DNA of 19,835 nt from Thermoleophilia bacterium. GTDB lineage: Bacteria; Actinomycetota; Thermoleophilia; Gaiellales; Gaiellaceae. Shown here piece after piece: positions 12,403-19,835 of the stretch. A program made the translations under genes and the position numbers. Positions within the stretch are counted from its first letter, which is position 1. The number at the start of each line of letters is the position of its first letter. The notes under the pieces were generated by a model. That model made no database searches. It saw only the letters and a list, made by a program, of their open reading frames with translations, and was not told where the DNA came from. The DNA is taken from assembly GCA_014534295.1 (NCBI GenBank), contig JACVRU010000013.1:1-19835 (forward strand), written 5' to 3'.

Positions 12403-15400
12403 GTGCAGGAACCCACGAGGGTGCGCAAGGTCGTCACGGTCGTCTTCGCGGACATCGAGGGCTCGACCCCGCTCGGGCAAGCGCTCGATCCCGAGGCGCT
12501 GCGCCAGCTCATGCAGCGCTACTTCGACGCGGTGCGCACCGTCCTCGAGCGGCACGGCGGCACCGTGGAGAAGTTCATCGGCGACGCCGTCATGGCCGTC
12601 TTCGGCGTGCCCCACGCCCATGAAGACGACGCGCTGCGAGCGGTGCGCGGCGCCGTCGAGATGCGCAACGCCTTAACGGCGCTGAACCAGGACTTCGAGC
12701 GCGCGTGGAACGTCACCGTCCAGGCACGGATCGGCGTCAACACGGGCGAGGTCGTCGCCGGCAACCCCGCCGAGCGCCAATCATTCGTCGCCGGCGAGGC
12801 CGTGAACCTCGCCAGCCGGCTGGAGCAGGCCGCGCGGCCGGGCGAGATCCTCATCGGCAAGACCACCGAGCGCCTCGTGCGCGACGGGATCGAGCTGGAA
12901 GAGGCCGGCACCTTCGAGCTGAAGGGAGTCGAGAGCCCCGTCCTCGCGTGGCGCGTGCTCGACGTCGTGCCGGGCGCCGTCGCCGGCTGGGCCCGCAGCG
13001 AGGATGCACCGCTCGTCGGGCGCGCCGAGGAGCTGAAACTGCTGCGCGAGACCCTCCGCCGCGCCGAGGAGCGGAACGCGTGCGAGCTCGTCACTGTCTT
13101 CGGCTCGGCCGGAGTGGGCAAGTCGCGCCTCGTACGCGAGTTCGTGACTTCCGTCGGGGAGCGGGCGACCGTGATCACGGGCCGCTGCCTGCCTTACGGG
13201 GAGGGCATCACCTTCTGGCCGATCGTCGGGCTTCTGCGCGAGGCGGCGGGCATCAAGGAAGCGGACGCGCCCGCGGAGGCCCGCGCGAAGCTCGCCGCCC
13301 TCCTGCCGGCGGACGGCGACGGGCCGCTCGTGGAGGAGCGCCTCGGCGGGCTCCTCGACGACTCGGTCGGCCCAGGCATCCAGGAGACGTTTTGGGCGGT
13401 GCGGAAGCTGTTGGAGCACCTCGCGTCGAGCCGGCCGCTCGTGGTCGTCTTCGACGACATCCAGTGGGGCGAGCCGACGTTCCTCGACCTGCTCGAGTAC
13501 GTGGCCAACTTGATCGGGCCCGCGCCGGTGCTCCTCCTGTGCATCTCGCGACCGGAGCTCGACGACACGCGGCCGTCCTGGTCGCTGGCGAAGCAGGGCG
13601 CGGCGACGCTTCGCCTCGAGCCGCTGAGCGAGCACGAGAGCACCGGCCTGCTCACAAACCTGCTCGGCGGCGCGGAGCTCGACGACGACGTGCGGAAGCG
13701 AATCGCCGGTGTCGCTGAGGGCAACCCGCTCTTCCTCGAGCAGACGCTGCGCATGTTGATCGATGACGGCGTGCTTCGACGAAACGGCCGCTGGACCCTC
13801 GCCGGCGATCTGGACGCGATCGCCATTCCCCCGACCGTCCACGCGGTCCTGACGGCGCGGCTGGACCGGCTGGACCCCGAGGAGCGCTCCGTGCTCGAGT
13901 CCGCCGCCGTCATCGGGCGTGTGTTCTGGTGGGGAGCGGTCGCGGCGCTCTCGGGCGGCGAGGGCCGCGACGTGGGGCCGTCGCTGCAAGCGCTCGCCCG
14001 CAAGGGGCTCGTGGGGCCGGACGTCTCGCGGCTGGGCCAAGAGGACGCCTTCCGCTTCGCGCACATCCTCGTCCGCGATGCCGCCTACAACGGCATTCCG
14101 AAGTCCGTCCGGGCCGAACTCCACACGCGCTTCGCCGACTGGGCCGAGGCCCGGACGCGGGAGCTCGCCGGCGAATACGAAGAGATCGTCGGCTACCACG
14201 TCGAGCAGGCGCACGACTACCACATGCAGCTCGGAGGCTCGCGCGAGCGCGTCGAGGCGCTCGGCCGGCGGGCGGCCGTGCTCCTGGGCGCGGCGGGCGA
14301 CAGGGCCTTCGCGCGCGGGGACATGCCGGCCGCGGTCAAGCTGCTCTCACGGGCGACCGCTCTCTTCCAGCCGGACGACCTCGAGCGTCTCGAGCTCCTG
14401 CCGCGGCTGGCCTTCGCGCTCCTCGAGACCGGCGACTTCGCGCGGCTACAGGAGACGACGGCGGAGACGGCACAGGCCGCCGAGGCCTGTAACGACACGG
14501 GCCTCCGGGCGCACGCGGTCATCCTCAACCTCTGGATCCGCCTCTTCACGGACCCGGTAGGCTGGGCGGAGGAGGCCGAGAAGGAGGCGACGCGCGCGGC
14601 GGCCGCCTTCGAGGAGGTGGACGACGCCCGCGGCCTCACCAAGGCCTGGTCGCTCCTGGCCCTCGTCCACATCTTCAGGTGTCGGTTCGGCGCCGCCGAG
14701 CACGCGTGGCGCCAGGCGGCGGCGCACGCCGATCGTGCGGGCGACCGTCGCGACGAGCTGGAGAGCCTCGCCTGGGTTCCGCTCATGACCTGGGCCGGGC
14801 CGACCGCCGCCGAGGAGGGGATCGCGCGCTGCACCGAGATCCGCAACCGGGTCGGGGGCGACAAGAAAGCGGTGGCTAGCGCGCTGATCGCGAAGGCGGT
14901 GTTCGAGGCGGGCCTCGACCGGATCGACCAGGGACGCGCGTGCATCGCTGACGCGAAGGCGCTCCTCTCCGAGGCGGCGCTCACCGTGTGGCTGCGCGGT
15001 CCGCTCGCCCAGTTCGCGGGCTGGGCGGAGCTGATCGCCGGCGACGCCGGGGCTGCGGAGCGGGAGCTCCGCGCCGGCTACGACGTCCTCAGCGAGATCG
15101 GCGAGGTCGCCTGGCTCTCCACCGTAGCGGCGATCCTCGGCGAGGCCGTGTACCAGCAGGGCCGGCTCGACGAGGCCGAGGAGCTCGCAAACGTCAGCGA
15201 GAGCGTGACGGCGCCCGACGACGTGTACTCGCACGTGACGTGGCGCGCTGTCCGGGCAAAGGTGCACGGGCGGCGAGGCGAGGCCGAGCCGGCGGAGCGG
15301 CTGGCGCGAGAGGCCGTCGCGCTCGCCGAGACGGGGGACTTCCTCCACCTTCAGTGGTACACGCTCATGACGCTGGCGGAGGTCCTGCAGCTGCTGGGAC

Positions 15401-15528
15401 GCGGGTCGGAAGCGGGTGACGCGGCTCGAGCCGCCGTCGCCGTGGCCGAGCGGAAGGGGAGCGTCGTGGGCGCCCGCGCCGGGCGCGCGTTCCTCGAGCG
15501 TCTCGCCGCCGAAGTCTCGACGGGTTAG
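12403..15528 (+). CDS. Class III nucleotide cyclase - AAA ATPase - helical-repeat regulator
   Basis: 1041 aa from the GTG at 12403 (AAGGGG about 9 bases upstream; upstream codons look non-coding). Cyclase domain about 8-185: metal aspartates Asp17 (FADIEGST) and Asp61 (EKFIGDAVMAVFG), substrate lysine Lys57, and transition-state Asn135 and Arg139 (VNLASRLE). The position usually Asp in G-D-x-V-N is Glu132, so catalysis is likely but specificity uncertain. ATPase domain from about 205: Walker A GSAGVGKS (234-241) and Walker B VVVFDD (347-352), followed by WGEPTFLDLLEY and the winged-helix-like LDRLDPEERSVLESAAVIGR. Residues from about 580 are TPR-like helical repeats. There is no C-terminal LuxR helix-turn-helix. 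It is a cytoplasmic STAND-type signalling protein. It is divergent from the peptide operon and may share control with it; the cNMP-binding protein encoded at 2879-3883 is one conceivable receiver of its product. Confidence 0.9.
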   Translation: MQEPTRVRKVVTVVFADIEGSTPLGQALDPEALRQLMQRYFDAVRTVLERHGGTVEKFIGDAVMAVFGVPHAHEDDALRAVRGAVEMRNALTALNQDFERAWNVTVQARIGVNTGEVVAGNPAERQSFVAGEAVNLASRLEQAARPGEILIGKTTERLVRDGIELEEAGTFELKGVESPVLAWRVLDVVPGAVAGWARSEDAPLVGRAEELKLLRETLRRAEERNACELVTVFGSAGVGKSRLVREFVTSVGERATVITGRCLPYGEGITFWPIVGLLREAAGIKEADAPAEARAKLAALLPADGDGPLVEERLGGLLDDSVGPGIQETFWAVRKLLEHLASSRPLVVVFDDIQWGEPTFLDLLEYVANLIGPAPVLLLCISRPELDDTRPSWSLAKQGAATLRLEPLSEHESTGLLTNLLGGAELDDDVRKRIAGVAEGNPLFLEQTLRMLIDDGVLRRNGRWTLAGDLDAIAIPPTVHAVLTARLDRLDPEERSVLESAAVIGRVFWWGAVAALSGGEGRDVGPSLQALARKGLVGPDVSRLGQEDAFRFAHILVRDAAYNGIPKSVRAELHTRFADWAEARTRELAGEYEEIVGYHVEQAHDYHMQLGGSRERVEALGRRAAVLLGAAGDRAFARGDMPAAVKLLSRATALFQPDDLERLELLPRLAFALLETGDFARLQETTAETAQAAEACNDTGLRAHAVILNLWIRLFTDPVGWAEEAEKEATRAAAAFEEVDDARGLTKAWSLLALVHIFRCRFGAAEHAWRQAAAHADRAGDRRDELESLAWVPLMTWAGPTAAEEGIARCTEIRNRVGGDKKAVASALIAKAVFEAGLDRIDQGRACIADAKALLSEAALTVWLRGPLAQFAGWAELIAGDAGAAERELRAGYDVLSEIGEVAWLSTVAAILGEAVYQQGRLDEAEELANVSESVTAPDDVYSHVTWRAVRAKVHGRRGEAEPAERLAREAVALAETGDFLHLQWYTLMTLAEVLQLLGRGSEAGDAARAAVAVAERKGSVVGARAGRAFLERLAAEVSTG

Positions 15529-15540
15529 CAAGCTCCGCCC

Positions 15541-15553
15541 CGCCCACCGGGCG
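15541..15553. terminator. Weak hairpin between convergent genes
   Basis: CGCCC and GGGCG form a 5-bp stem with a 3-nt loop, 13 bases after the cyclase stop; a second small one (GACG-TTTT-CGTC) follows near 15573-15584. No T-run follows either. The 115-base gap to the glycosyltransferase 3' end shows no better terminator. Confidence 0.25.
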
Positions 15554-15643
15554 ATTGAAGCGGGTCGCGAGGACGTTTTCGTCGAGTCGCTGCGGCAGAG
15601 CGGCCTGCGCGACCCCTGAGTCGGGCTGCGCCTTTGGCAGTTC

Positions 15644-16717
15644 CTATTGCGCCGGTTCCAGGCGCTGGTGGGACAAGCGCTCCGCGACAGCCGCCAGGTA
15701 GGCCTCGACGTAGTCGGCGACCATCCGCTCCGGCGAGAACCTCTGCTCGGCGTGCCGCCGGATCGCGAGCGGCTCGAGCCCGTCGGCCGCCTCGAGCGCC
15801 TGCGGCATCGAGCGGTAGTCGGGGACGATGACCCCGGTGACCCCGTCGTCCACCACCTCCGGGACGGCGCCCCAGCGACTGGCGATCACGGGCGTCCCGC
15901 ACGCCATCGACTCGACCATGACGAGGCCGAAGGGCTCCTGCCAGCGGATCGGGAAGAGCGTCGCGCGTGCGTTCTGGAGCAGCTCGACCTTCTCGCCGTG
16001 CGTCACCTCGCCCAGGTATTCGACGCGGTCGGAGAGGTGCGGCTCGACGTACTGGCGGAAGTACTCCTGCTCCAGAGGCTCGCGGCACTTGCCCGCGATC
16101 TTCAGCGGCAGGCCCGTCTCGATCGCGACGGCGACCGCGCGGTGGCAGCCCTTCTCGTAGCTCATGCGGCCCAGGAAGAGCAGGTACTCGCCGCGGTGGG
16201 GATGCGCTGGGTAGAGCGAGAAGTCGATCGCGTTGGGGCAGTTCGCGAGCCAGGGCAGGTCCGGCTTGGGCGCCCGCTGGTTCATCGAGATCGAGATCAG
16301 CCGCGAGCCGGGAACGACGCGGCAGATCTGCTCGTACATCTCCCCAGGCTCGCCGTCGAGCGGCCCATGCACTGTGTGGACGACGGGCGTGTCGACGAGA
16401 CCGCCGAGCGTCAGGCCGAGCATCCCCGTGTGGTCGTGGATCACGTCGAACTCGCCGGCGCGGTCGAGCGCCGCCAGGGCGTGGCGGAGCTCCCAGTACG
16501 TGTGACCGATCCACTCGCTCGGCGCCGTCTCGTGGGCGGCCGCGAGCTTGGCGCGCGTGCGCGAGTCGCCCGACGCGAACAGCGTCACGTCGTGGCCGGC
16601 GTCGACGAGGCCGTCCGCGAGCAGCGCCACGACCCACTCGATCCCGCCGTAGCCGGTCGGCGGCACCGGGAACCAGCACGGCGAGAGGACGGCGACGCGG
16701 AGCGGCCCCTCGGTCAC
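15644..16717 (-). CDS. GT4-family glycosyltransferase
   Basis: A 357-aa GT-B retaining glycosyltransferase that transfers a sugar from a nucleotide donor. N-terminal Rossmann half: LRVAVLSPCWFPVPPTGYGG (the GG loop near residues 24-25) and DVIHDHTG. C-terminal donor half: YLLFLGRMSYEKG (178-190), LKIAGKC, and the E-x7-E motif Glu261 to Glu269 in EPFGLVMVES, then ACGTPVIASRWGAVPEVV. The GTG start at 16717 overlaps the TGA of the debranching-type gene as GTGA, with GGAGGAG 5 bases upstream, which fixes the start. The same pair of functions (glucan hydrolysis and glucosyl transfer) points to polysaccharide or glycoside metabolism; donor and acceptor cannot be read from sequence. It is the last gene of the operon, running towards the convergent cyclase gene. 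Confidence 0.9.
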   Translation of the reverse strand: MTEGPLRVAVLSPCWFPVPPTGYGGIEWVVALLADGLVDAGHDVTLFASGDSRTRAKLAAAHETAPSEWIGHTYWELRHALAALDRAGEFDVIHDHTGMLGLTLGGLVDTPVVHTVHGPLDGEPGEMYEQICRVVPGSRLISISMNQRAPKPDLPWLANCPNAIDFSLYPAHPHRGEYLLFLGRMSYEKGCHRAVAVAIETGLPLKIAGKCREPLEQEYFRQYVEPHLSDRVEYLGEVTHGEKVELLQNARATLFPIRWQEPFGLVMVESMACGTPVIASRWGAVPEVVDDGVTGVIVPDYRSMPQALEAADGLEPLAIRRHAEQRFSPERMVADYVEAYLAAVAERLSHQRLEPAQ

Positions 16718-18786
16718 TCGAGCTCCTCCACGTTCACCGTCCCCTCCTCGAGGCGGATCTCCCACTGCGCGTCGAACGCCCGCACGCCCGTCAGCCTGAC
16801 CGATCCGGCCCACGCAGGGAGCTCCGGCGGGGCGACAGTGGTCAGCGTGTGCAGGCGCGGGTCGGGCACGAGGCCGAGGAGTAGCTGGAGGAGCAGGACG
16901 GGCGTGCCTGCGGCCCACGCCTGCGGCCGGGCCGCGGTCGGGTAGGGGACCGGGAAGGGCGTGTCCGAGCGGCGGAGGCCGGCGAAGACCTCCGGGAGCT
17001 GGTGGCCGAAGAAAGCGGACGCCTCGAGCATCCGGCGCGCGATGCGCTGCGCCTCGCGCCAGCGCCCCTGCCGGGCGAGGCCGGCCGCGATCAGGGAGTT
17101 GTCGTGTGGCCAGACGCTGCCGTTGTGGTACGAGAGGGGGTTGTACGCGGCGTCCTCGCTCGACATCGTGCGGACGCCCCAGCCCGACCAGAGCGCCTCG
17201 CCCATGAGCGCGTCGACGACGGCGTCCACGCGCTCCGGCGGGACGATCCCGCTCCAGAGCAGGTGACCGATGTTCGAGGTCAGGGCGTCGACCGGCCGCT
17301 TGTCCGCGTCGAGCGCGAGCGCGTAGTGCCCGCCCCGGCCTTCGACCCAGAACGCCTCGTCGAAGCGCCGACGCAGCTCGTCGGCCTCGGCCTCGAGCCG
17401 CCCGGCGAGCTCGCGGTCGCGCCACACCTCCCGGGCGAGCTCGGCGGTGCGCCGCTTGGCGTCGTAGACGTAGCCCTGCACCTCGCAGGGAGCGATCGGC
17501 GCCTGCGCGAAGCGACCGTCGGCGAAGCGCTGGGAGTCGCCGGAGTCCTTCCACGACTGGTTCGCGAGCCCGCGCGGCGTGCGGCGCTCGTACTCGACGA
17601 ACCCGTCCCCGTCCCGGTCGCCGTGCTCGTCGATCCAGCGGAGCGCCTTCAGCGCCGGCTCGTGCAGCTCCCGGACGAGCAGCAGGTCGTCCGTCCACCG
17701 CCAGACCTCCGAGAGCAGGATCAGGTACAGCGGCGTCGCGTCGACCGTGCCGTAGTAGCGCTCGAACCAGACGCTCGCGGTCTTCCCCGTCCGGACCTCG
17801 TGGACGATCTTGCCCGGCTCGGCGTCGATCGCCGCGTCGACCGCGTCCGCCTGGAGCTCGGCGAGCTGGCACAGCGCCGCCCGGGCGAGCTCCGGGCCGA
17901 AGAGGAGCGTCTGGAGCGAGGCGACGATCGTGTCGCGTCCGAAGACGGTCATGAACCACGGCATGCCCGCGGCGGGCAGCTTGCCCTGGTCGCCGTTCGA
18001 CCGGAGGCGGAGTGCCGCGAGGTCTGCGACGGACTGGCCGAACGCGTGCTGGAGCGCATCCCAGGTGGCGCGCAGCTGCGGCACGCGCAGCTCCCACGCG
18101 GCCAGCGACTCGCGGACGTGGGCGAGCTCGTGCCCGAACCGGCCCTCGATCTCCGGCGGCCGGACGGGATCGCCGCCCCGCGTCGGGACGACGTCGACGA
18201 CGAGCTTCCACTCGGCGCGGGGCTCGAGCTCGATGCGGTAGACGAGGCCGGCTCCGTTCGCCTCGGCCGGGCGCGAGACGATCACCTGCGTGTGCTCGTT
18301 CCACGACGGGTCGGGATCGCTGAAGAGCACCTGGTTGTGGTCCGCGTCCCAGAAGGCCTCCGCCGGCGGCGGCAACGGCCGCGCCCGCTCCGGGTTGCCG
18401 AGGGCGAAGTCGCGGTCCTTGACCGTGAACATGTCCGCGAAGTCGGCGGCGAGCTCGAGCGCGAGCTCGAAGACGACGGGCTCCAGCGTCTCGTTCCACA
18501 CGCGGATCCGGTCCTGCATCGCCTCGCCGACGAAGCGCTCGCGCGCGATCAGCAGCGAGTCCTGCGCCAGCCCGTCGAGAACAGGGTTGCGCAGGTAGAA
18601 GGCGGCGGAGAAGTACTCGACCTTCTTGGCGGCGAGCAGCAGCGGCGGCTCGCCGTTGATCGTCAGCCGCAGGCGCGACAGATGGCGGACGTCCTCGTGG
18701 AAGAAGCCGCTCGTCTCCTCGGTGCCGATGTCGCCGAGGTCGTCGCAGATGCAGAACGTCGAGCCTTCGAGGATCGTCAGCGTCAT
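16714..18786 (-). CDS. Amylo-alpha-1,6-glucosidase / glycogen-debranching-type protein
   Basis: A 690-aa cytoplasmic protein with the two-part build of bacterial debranching-type glucosidases. The N-terminal beta domain (1 to about 215) contains MTLTILEGSTFCICDDLGDI and TSGFFHEDVRHLSRLRL, as in GDE_N_bis proteins. The (alpha/alpha)6 barrel (about 235-660) contains GMPWFMTVFGRDT (274-286), NQSWKDSGDS (409-418), EVQGYVYDA (435-443) and SYHNGSVWPHDNSLIAAG (552-569). These acidic and aromatic clusters are the expected active-site loops. The ATG at 18786 overlaps the SDR stop as ATGA and matches the usual N-terminus; there is no clear Shine-Dalgarno, so coupling is likely. It probably hydrolyses alpha-1,6 or similar glucosidic links in storage glucan or compatible-solute glycosides, and is coupled to the glycosyltransferase gene. 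Confidence 0.88.
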   Translation of the reverse strand: MTLTILEGSTFCICDDLGDIGTEETSGFFHEDVRHLSRLRLTINGEPPLLLAAKKVEYFSAAFYLRNPVLDGLAQDSLLIARERFVGEAMQDRIRVWNETLEPVVFELALELAADFADMFTVKDRDFALGNPERARPLPPPAEAFWDADHNQVLFSDPDPSWNEHTQVIVSRPAEANGAGLVYRIELEPRAEWKLVVDVVPTRGGDPVRPPEIEGRFGHELAHVRESLAAWELRVPQLRATWDALQHAFGQSVADLAALRLRSNGDQGKLPAAGMPWFMTVFGRDTIVASLQTLLFGPELARAALCQLAELQADAVDAAIDAEPGKIVHEVRTGKTASVWFERYYGTVDATPLYLILLSEVWRWTDDLLLVRELHEPALKALRWIDEHGDRDGDGFVEYERRTPRGLANQSWKDSGDSQRFADGRFAQAPIAPCEVQGYVYDAKRRTAELAREVWRDRELAGRLEAEADELRRRFDEAFWVEGRGGHYALALDADKRPVDALTSNIGHLLWSGIVPPERVDAVVDALMGEALWSGWGVRTMSSEDAAYNPLSYHNGSVWPHDNSLIAAGLARQGRWREAQRIARRMLEASAFFGHQLPEVFAGLRRSDTPFPVPYPTAARPQAWAAGTPVLLLQLLLGLVPDPRLHTLTTVAPPELPAWAGSVRLTGVRAFDAQWEIRLEEGTVNVEELE

Positions 18787-19511
18787 TCGCTGCGGAGGAT
18801 GCGGCCTCCGGAGGACTGCGCGAGCGCCTTGACGACGAGCTCGTCCACGTTGACGTGAGGCGGGCGGGTGAGCGCGAAGAGCACGCACTCGGCGATGTCG
18901 TCGGGCGTCATCGCCTCGACGCCGCGGTAGACGGCCGCGGCCTGCTCCTCGTCCCCGCGGAGGCGGACCCGGGAGAAGTCCGTCTCGACGAGGCCGGGGT
19001 CGACGGTCGTCAGCCGGATCGGGCGGCCGAGGAGGTCCTCCCGCAGCGCGTACGTGAAGCCGCGGACGGCGAACTTGGACGCGACGTAGAGCGATCCCTG
19101 CTCGTACGCCTGCCGGCCGGCGACCGAGCCGATGTTGACGATGTGCCCACCGTCGCGCAGATGGGCGAGACAGAGGCGCGTCATGCGGATCAGCCCGTTC
19201 ACGTTCGTCTCCAGCACGATCCGCTCGTCCTCCTCGGTGGAGTCCCAGAAGGGGTCGCGACCCAGGGCCAGGCCGGCCGCGTTGACGAGCACGTCCAGGC
19301 CGCCGAGCCGCTCGGCCGCCTCCGAGACGAAGCGCTCGCAGGAGGCGGGATCGGTCACGTCGAGGGCGAGCGGGACGTCGGCGTCGAGCCGGTCGGTCCT
19401 CCGGGCGCCGGCCGCGACCCGGGCTCCGGCGGCGCGCAGCGCGCGGACCGTGGCCGCCCCGATGCCGCTCGACGCCCCCGTGACGATGGCCGTCTTGCCG
19501 TCGAGGGTCAC
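18783..19511 (-). CDS. Short-chain dehydrogenase/reductase (YdfG-like)
   Basis: A 242-aa classical SDR oxidoreductase, cytoplasmic and NAD(P)-dependent. Cofactor loop TGASSGIG (11-18), NAAG (77-80), and the catalytic tetrad Asn103 (NVNG), Ser129 (GSVAG), Tyr142 and Lys146 (YVASK). Arg37-Arg38 after the second strand favour NADP(H). The C-terminal DDIAECVLFALTRPPHVNVD is typical of the group that includes serine/3-hydroxy acid dehydrogenases such as YdfG. The GTG start overlaps the stop of the transporter gene as GTGA, and its own stop overlaps the next ATG. The true substrate is unknown, and its place between a metal transporter and a glucan enzyme does not reveal it. Confidence 0.9.
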   Translation of the reverse strand: MTLDGKTAIVTGASSGIGAATVRALRAAGARVAAGARRTDRLDADVPLALDVTDPASCERFVSEAAERLGGLDVLVNAAGLALGRDPFWDSTEEDERIVLETNVNGLIRMTRLCLAHLRDGGHIVNIGSVAGRQAYEQGSLYVASKFAVRGFTYALREDLLGRPIRLTTVDPGLVETDFSRVRLRGDEEQAAAVYRGVEAMTPDDIAECVLFALTRPPHVNVDELVVKALAQSSGGRILRSE

Positions 19512-19835
19512 CGGCGAATCTCTAACAGACCGGGCGCATGCTCCACCTGGAGGGTCGTGTGCTCGAGCCCGAAGCGGTCCCGGAGCAGCCGCTCCAGTTC
19601 GGCGCGGGCGGCGTGGCAGTCGGCGCCGGGCTCGACCAGGACGTGCGCCGAGAGCGCCGGGAAGCCGCTCGTGATCGTCCAGACGTGCAGGTCGTGGACC
19701 TCCTCGACGCCGTCCACCGAGACCATCTTCGTGCCGACCTCGTTGGGGTCTATGCCGCGCGGGGCCTGCTCCAGCAGTATGTTCGTCGACTCTTTAAGGA
19801 GCTTCCAGGAGCTGCCCAGCACCAGAAAGCCGATC
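19508..19835 (-). CDS. Cation diffusion facilitator transporter, N-terminal part outside the window
   Basis: The frame is open to the window edge, so only the last part (108 complete codons) is present. It begins at the end of the sixth membrane helix (IGFLVLGSSWKLLKESTNIL), followed by the linker LEQAPRGIDP and the cytoplasmic ferredoxin-like domain with the signature VHDLHVWTITSG and LSAHVLVE. CDF (CzcD/ZitB-type) proteins export Zn, Co, Cd or related divalent ions by proton exchange. The metal-site helices lie outside the window, so metal specificity cannot be judged. Its TGA overlaps the SDR start codon, making it the first visible gene of the four-gene operon. Confidence 0.92.
   Translation of the reverse strand, partial: IGFLVLGSSWKLLKESTNILLEQAPRGIDPNEVGTKMVSVDGVEEVHDLHVWTITSGFPALSAHVLVEPGADCHAARAELERLLRDRFGLEHTTLQVEHAPGLLEIRR

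Noticed and set aside
16718..18499. Upstream part of the long minus-strand frame that contains the glycosyltransferase
   Set aside because: Only the part from the GTG at 16717 is the glycosyltransferase. The rest is an out-of-frame reading of the debranching-type gene, with Arg/Ala-rich sequence.
1..19835. CRISPR arrays, tRNA or rRNA genes, insertion sequences, attachment sites
   Set aside because: No regularly spaced repeats beyond the two short cases reported, no tRNA-like fold with a CCA end, and no transposase or integrase motif was found by eye.

Overview
The window is very GC-rich DNA with frequent GTG starts and many 4-nt start/stop overlaps. Its families (SARP/BTAD regulator, class III cyclase-ATPase fusion, receptor-type Ser/Thr kinase, YcaQ-like glycosylase) suggest a high-GC actinobacterium. 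Class Thermoleophilia is my best guess, from the general style of the proteins and not from any marker gene. No rRNA, tRNA, CRISPR array, insertion sequence or phage gene was seen.

Layout. (1) 1-5042: the 3' part of a cystathionine beta-synthase and a complete cystathionine gamma-synthase/lyase, together the two steps of reverse transsulfuration. Between them lie a minus-strand methyltransferase, a divergent YcaQ-type DNA glycosylase and a cNMP-binding-domain protein. (2) 5085-9485: a membrane Ser/Thr kinase with an outer beta-propeller faces a SARP-type regulator that carries two UspA-like domains. Divergent from the regulator is a small exported repeat protein gene. The gap between them holds three 8-bp repeats at an exact 11-bp period, followed by a -10-like hexamer, the architecture known for SARP operators. 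(3) 9448-11015: a strong terminator whose hairpin contains the likely RBS and start codon of a multi-pass membrane protein, followed by an overlapping metallo-beta-lactamase-fold hydrolase with its own strong terminator. (4) 11325-12252, minus strand: a 76-aa peptide gene with a near-perfect Shine-Dalgarno, coupled to a haem-oxygenase-like di-iron oxidase-family gene. (5) 12403-15528: a 1041-aa nucleotide cyclase / AAA ATPase / helical-repeat regulator, divergent from the peptide gene. (6) 15644-19835, minus strand: a tight operon of a CDF metal transporter (cut by the window edge), an SDR oxidoreductase, a glycogen-debranching-type glucosidase and a GT4 glycosyltransferase, joined by three successive 4-nt overlaps.

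The observations most worth following are the putative SARP operator with its divergent exported-protein target, and the peptide plus haem-oxygenase-like enzyme pair, which could be a peptide-modifying system. The overlap of terminator, RBS and start codon at 9448-9485 is a third. All three functional readings are inferences from sequence layout.
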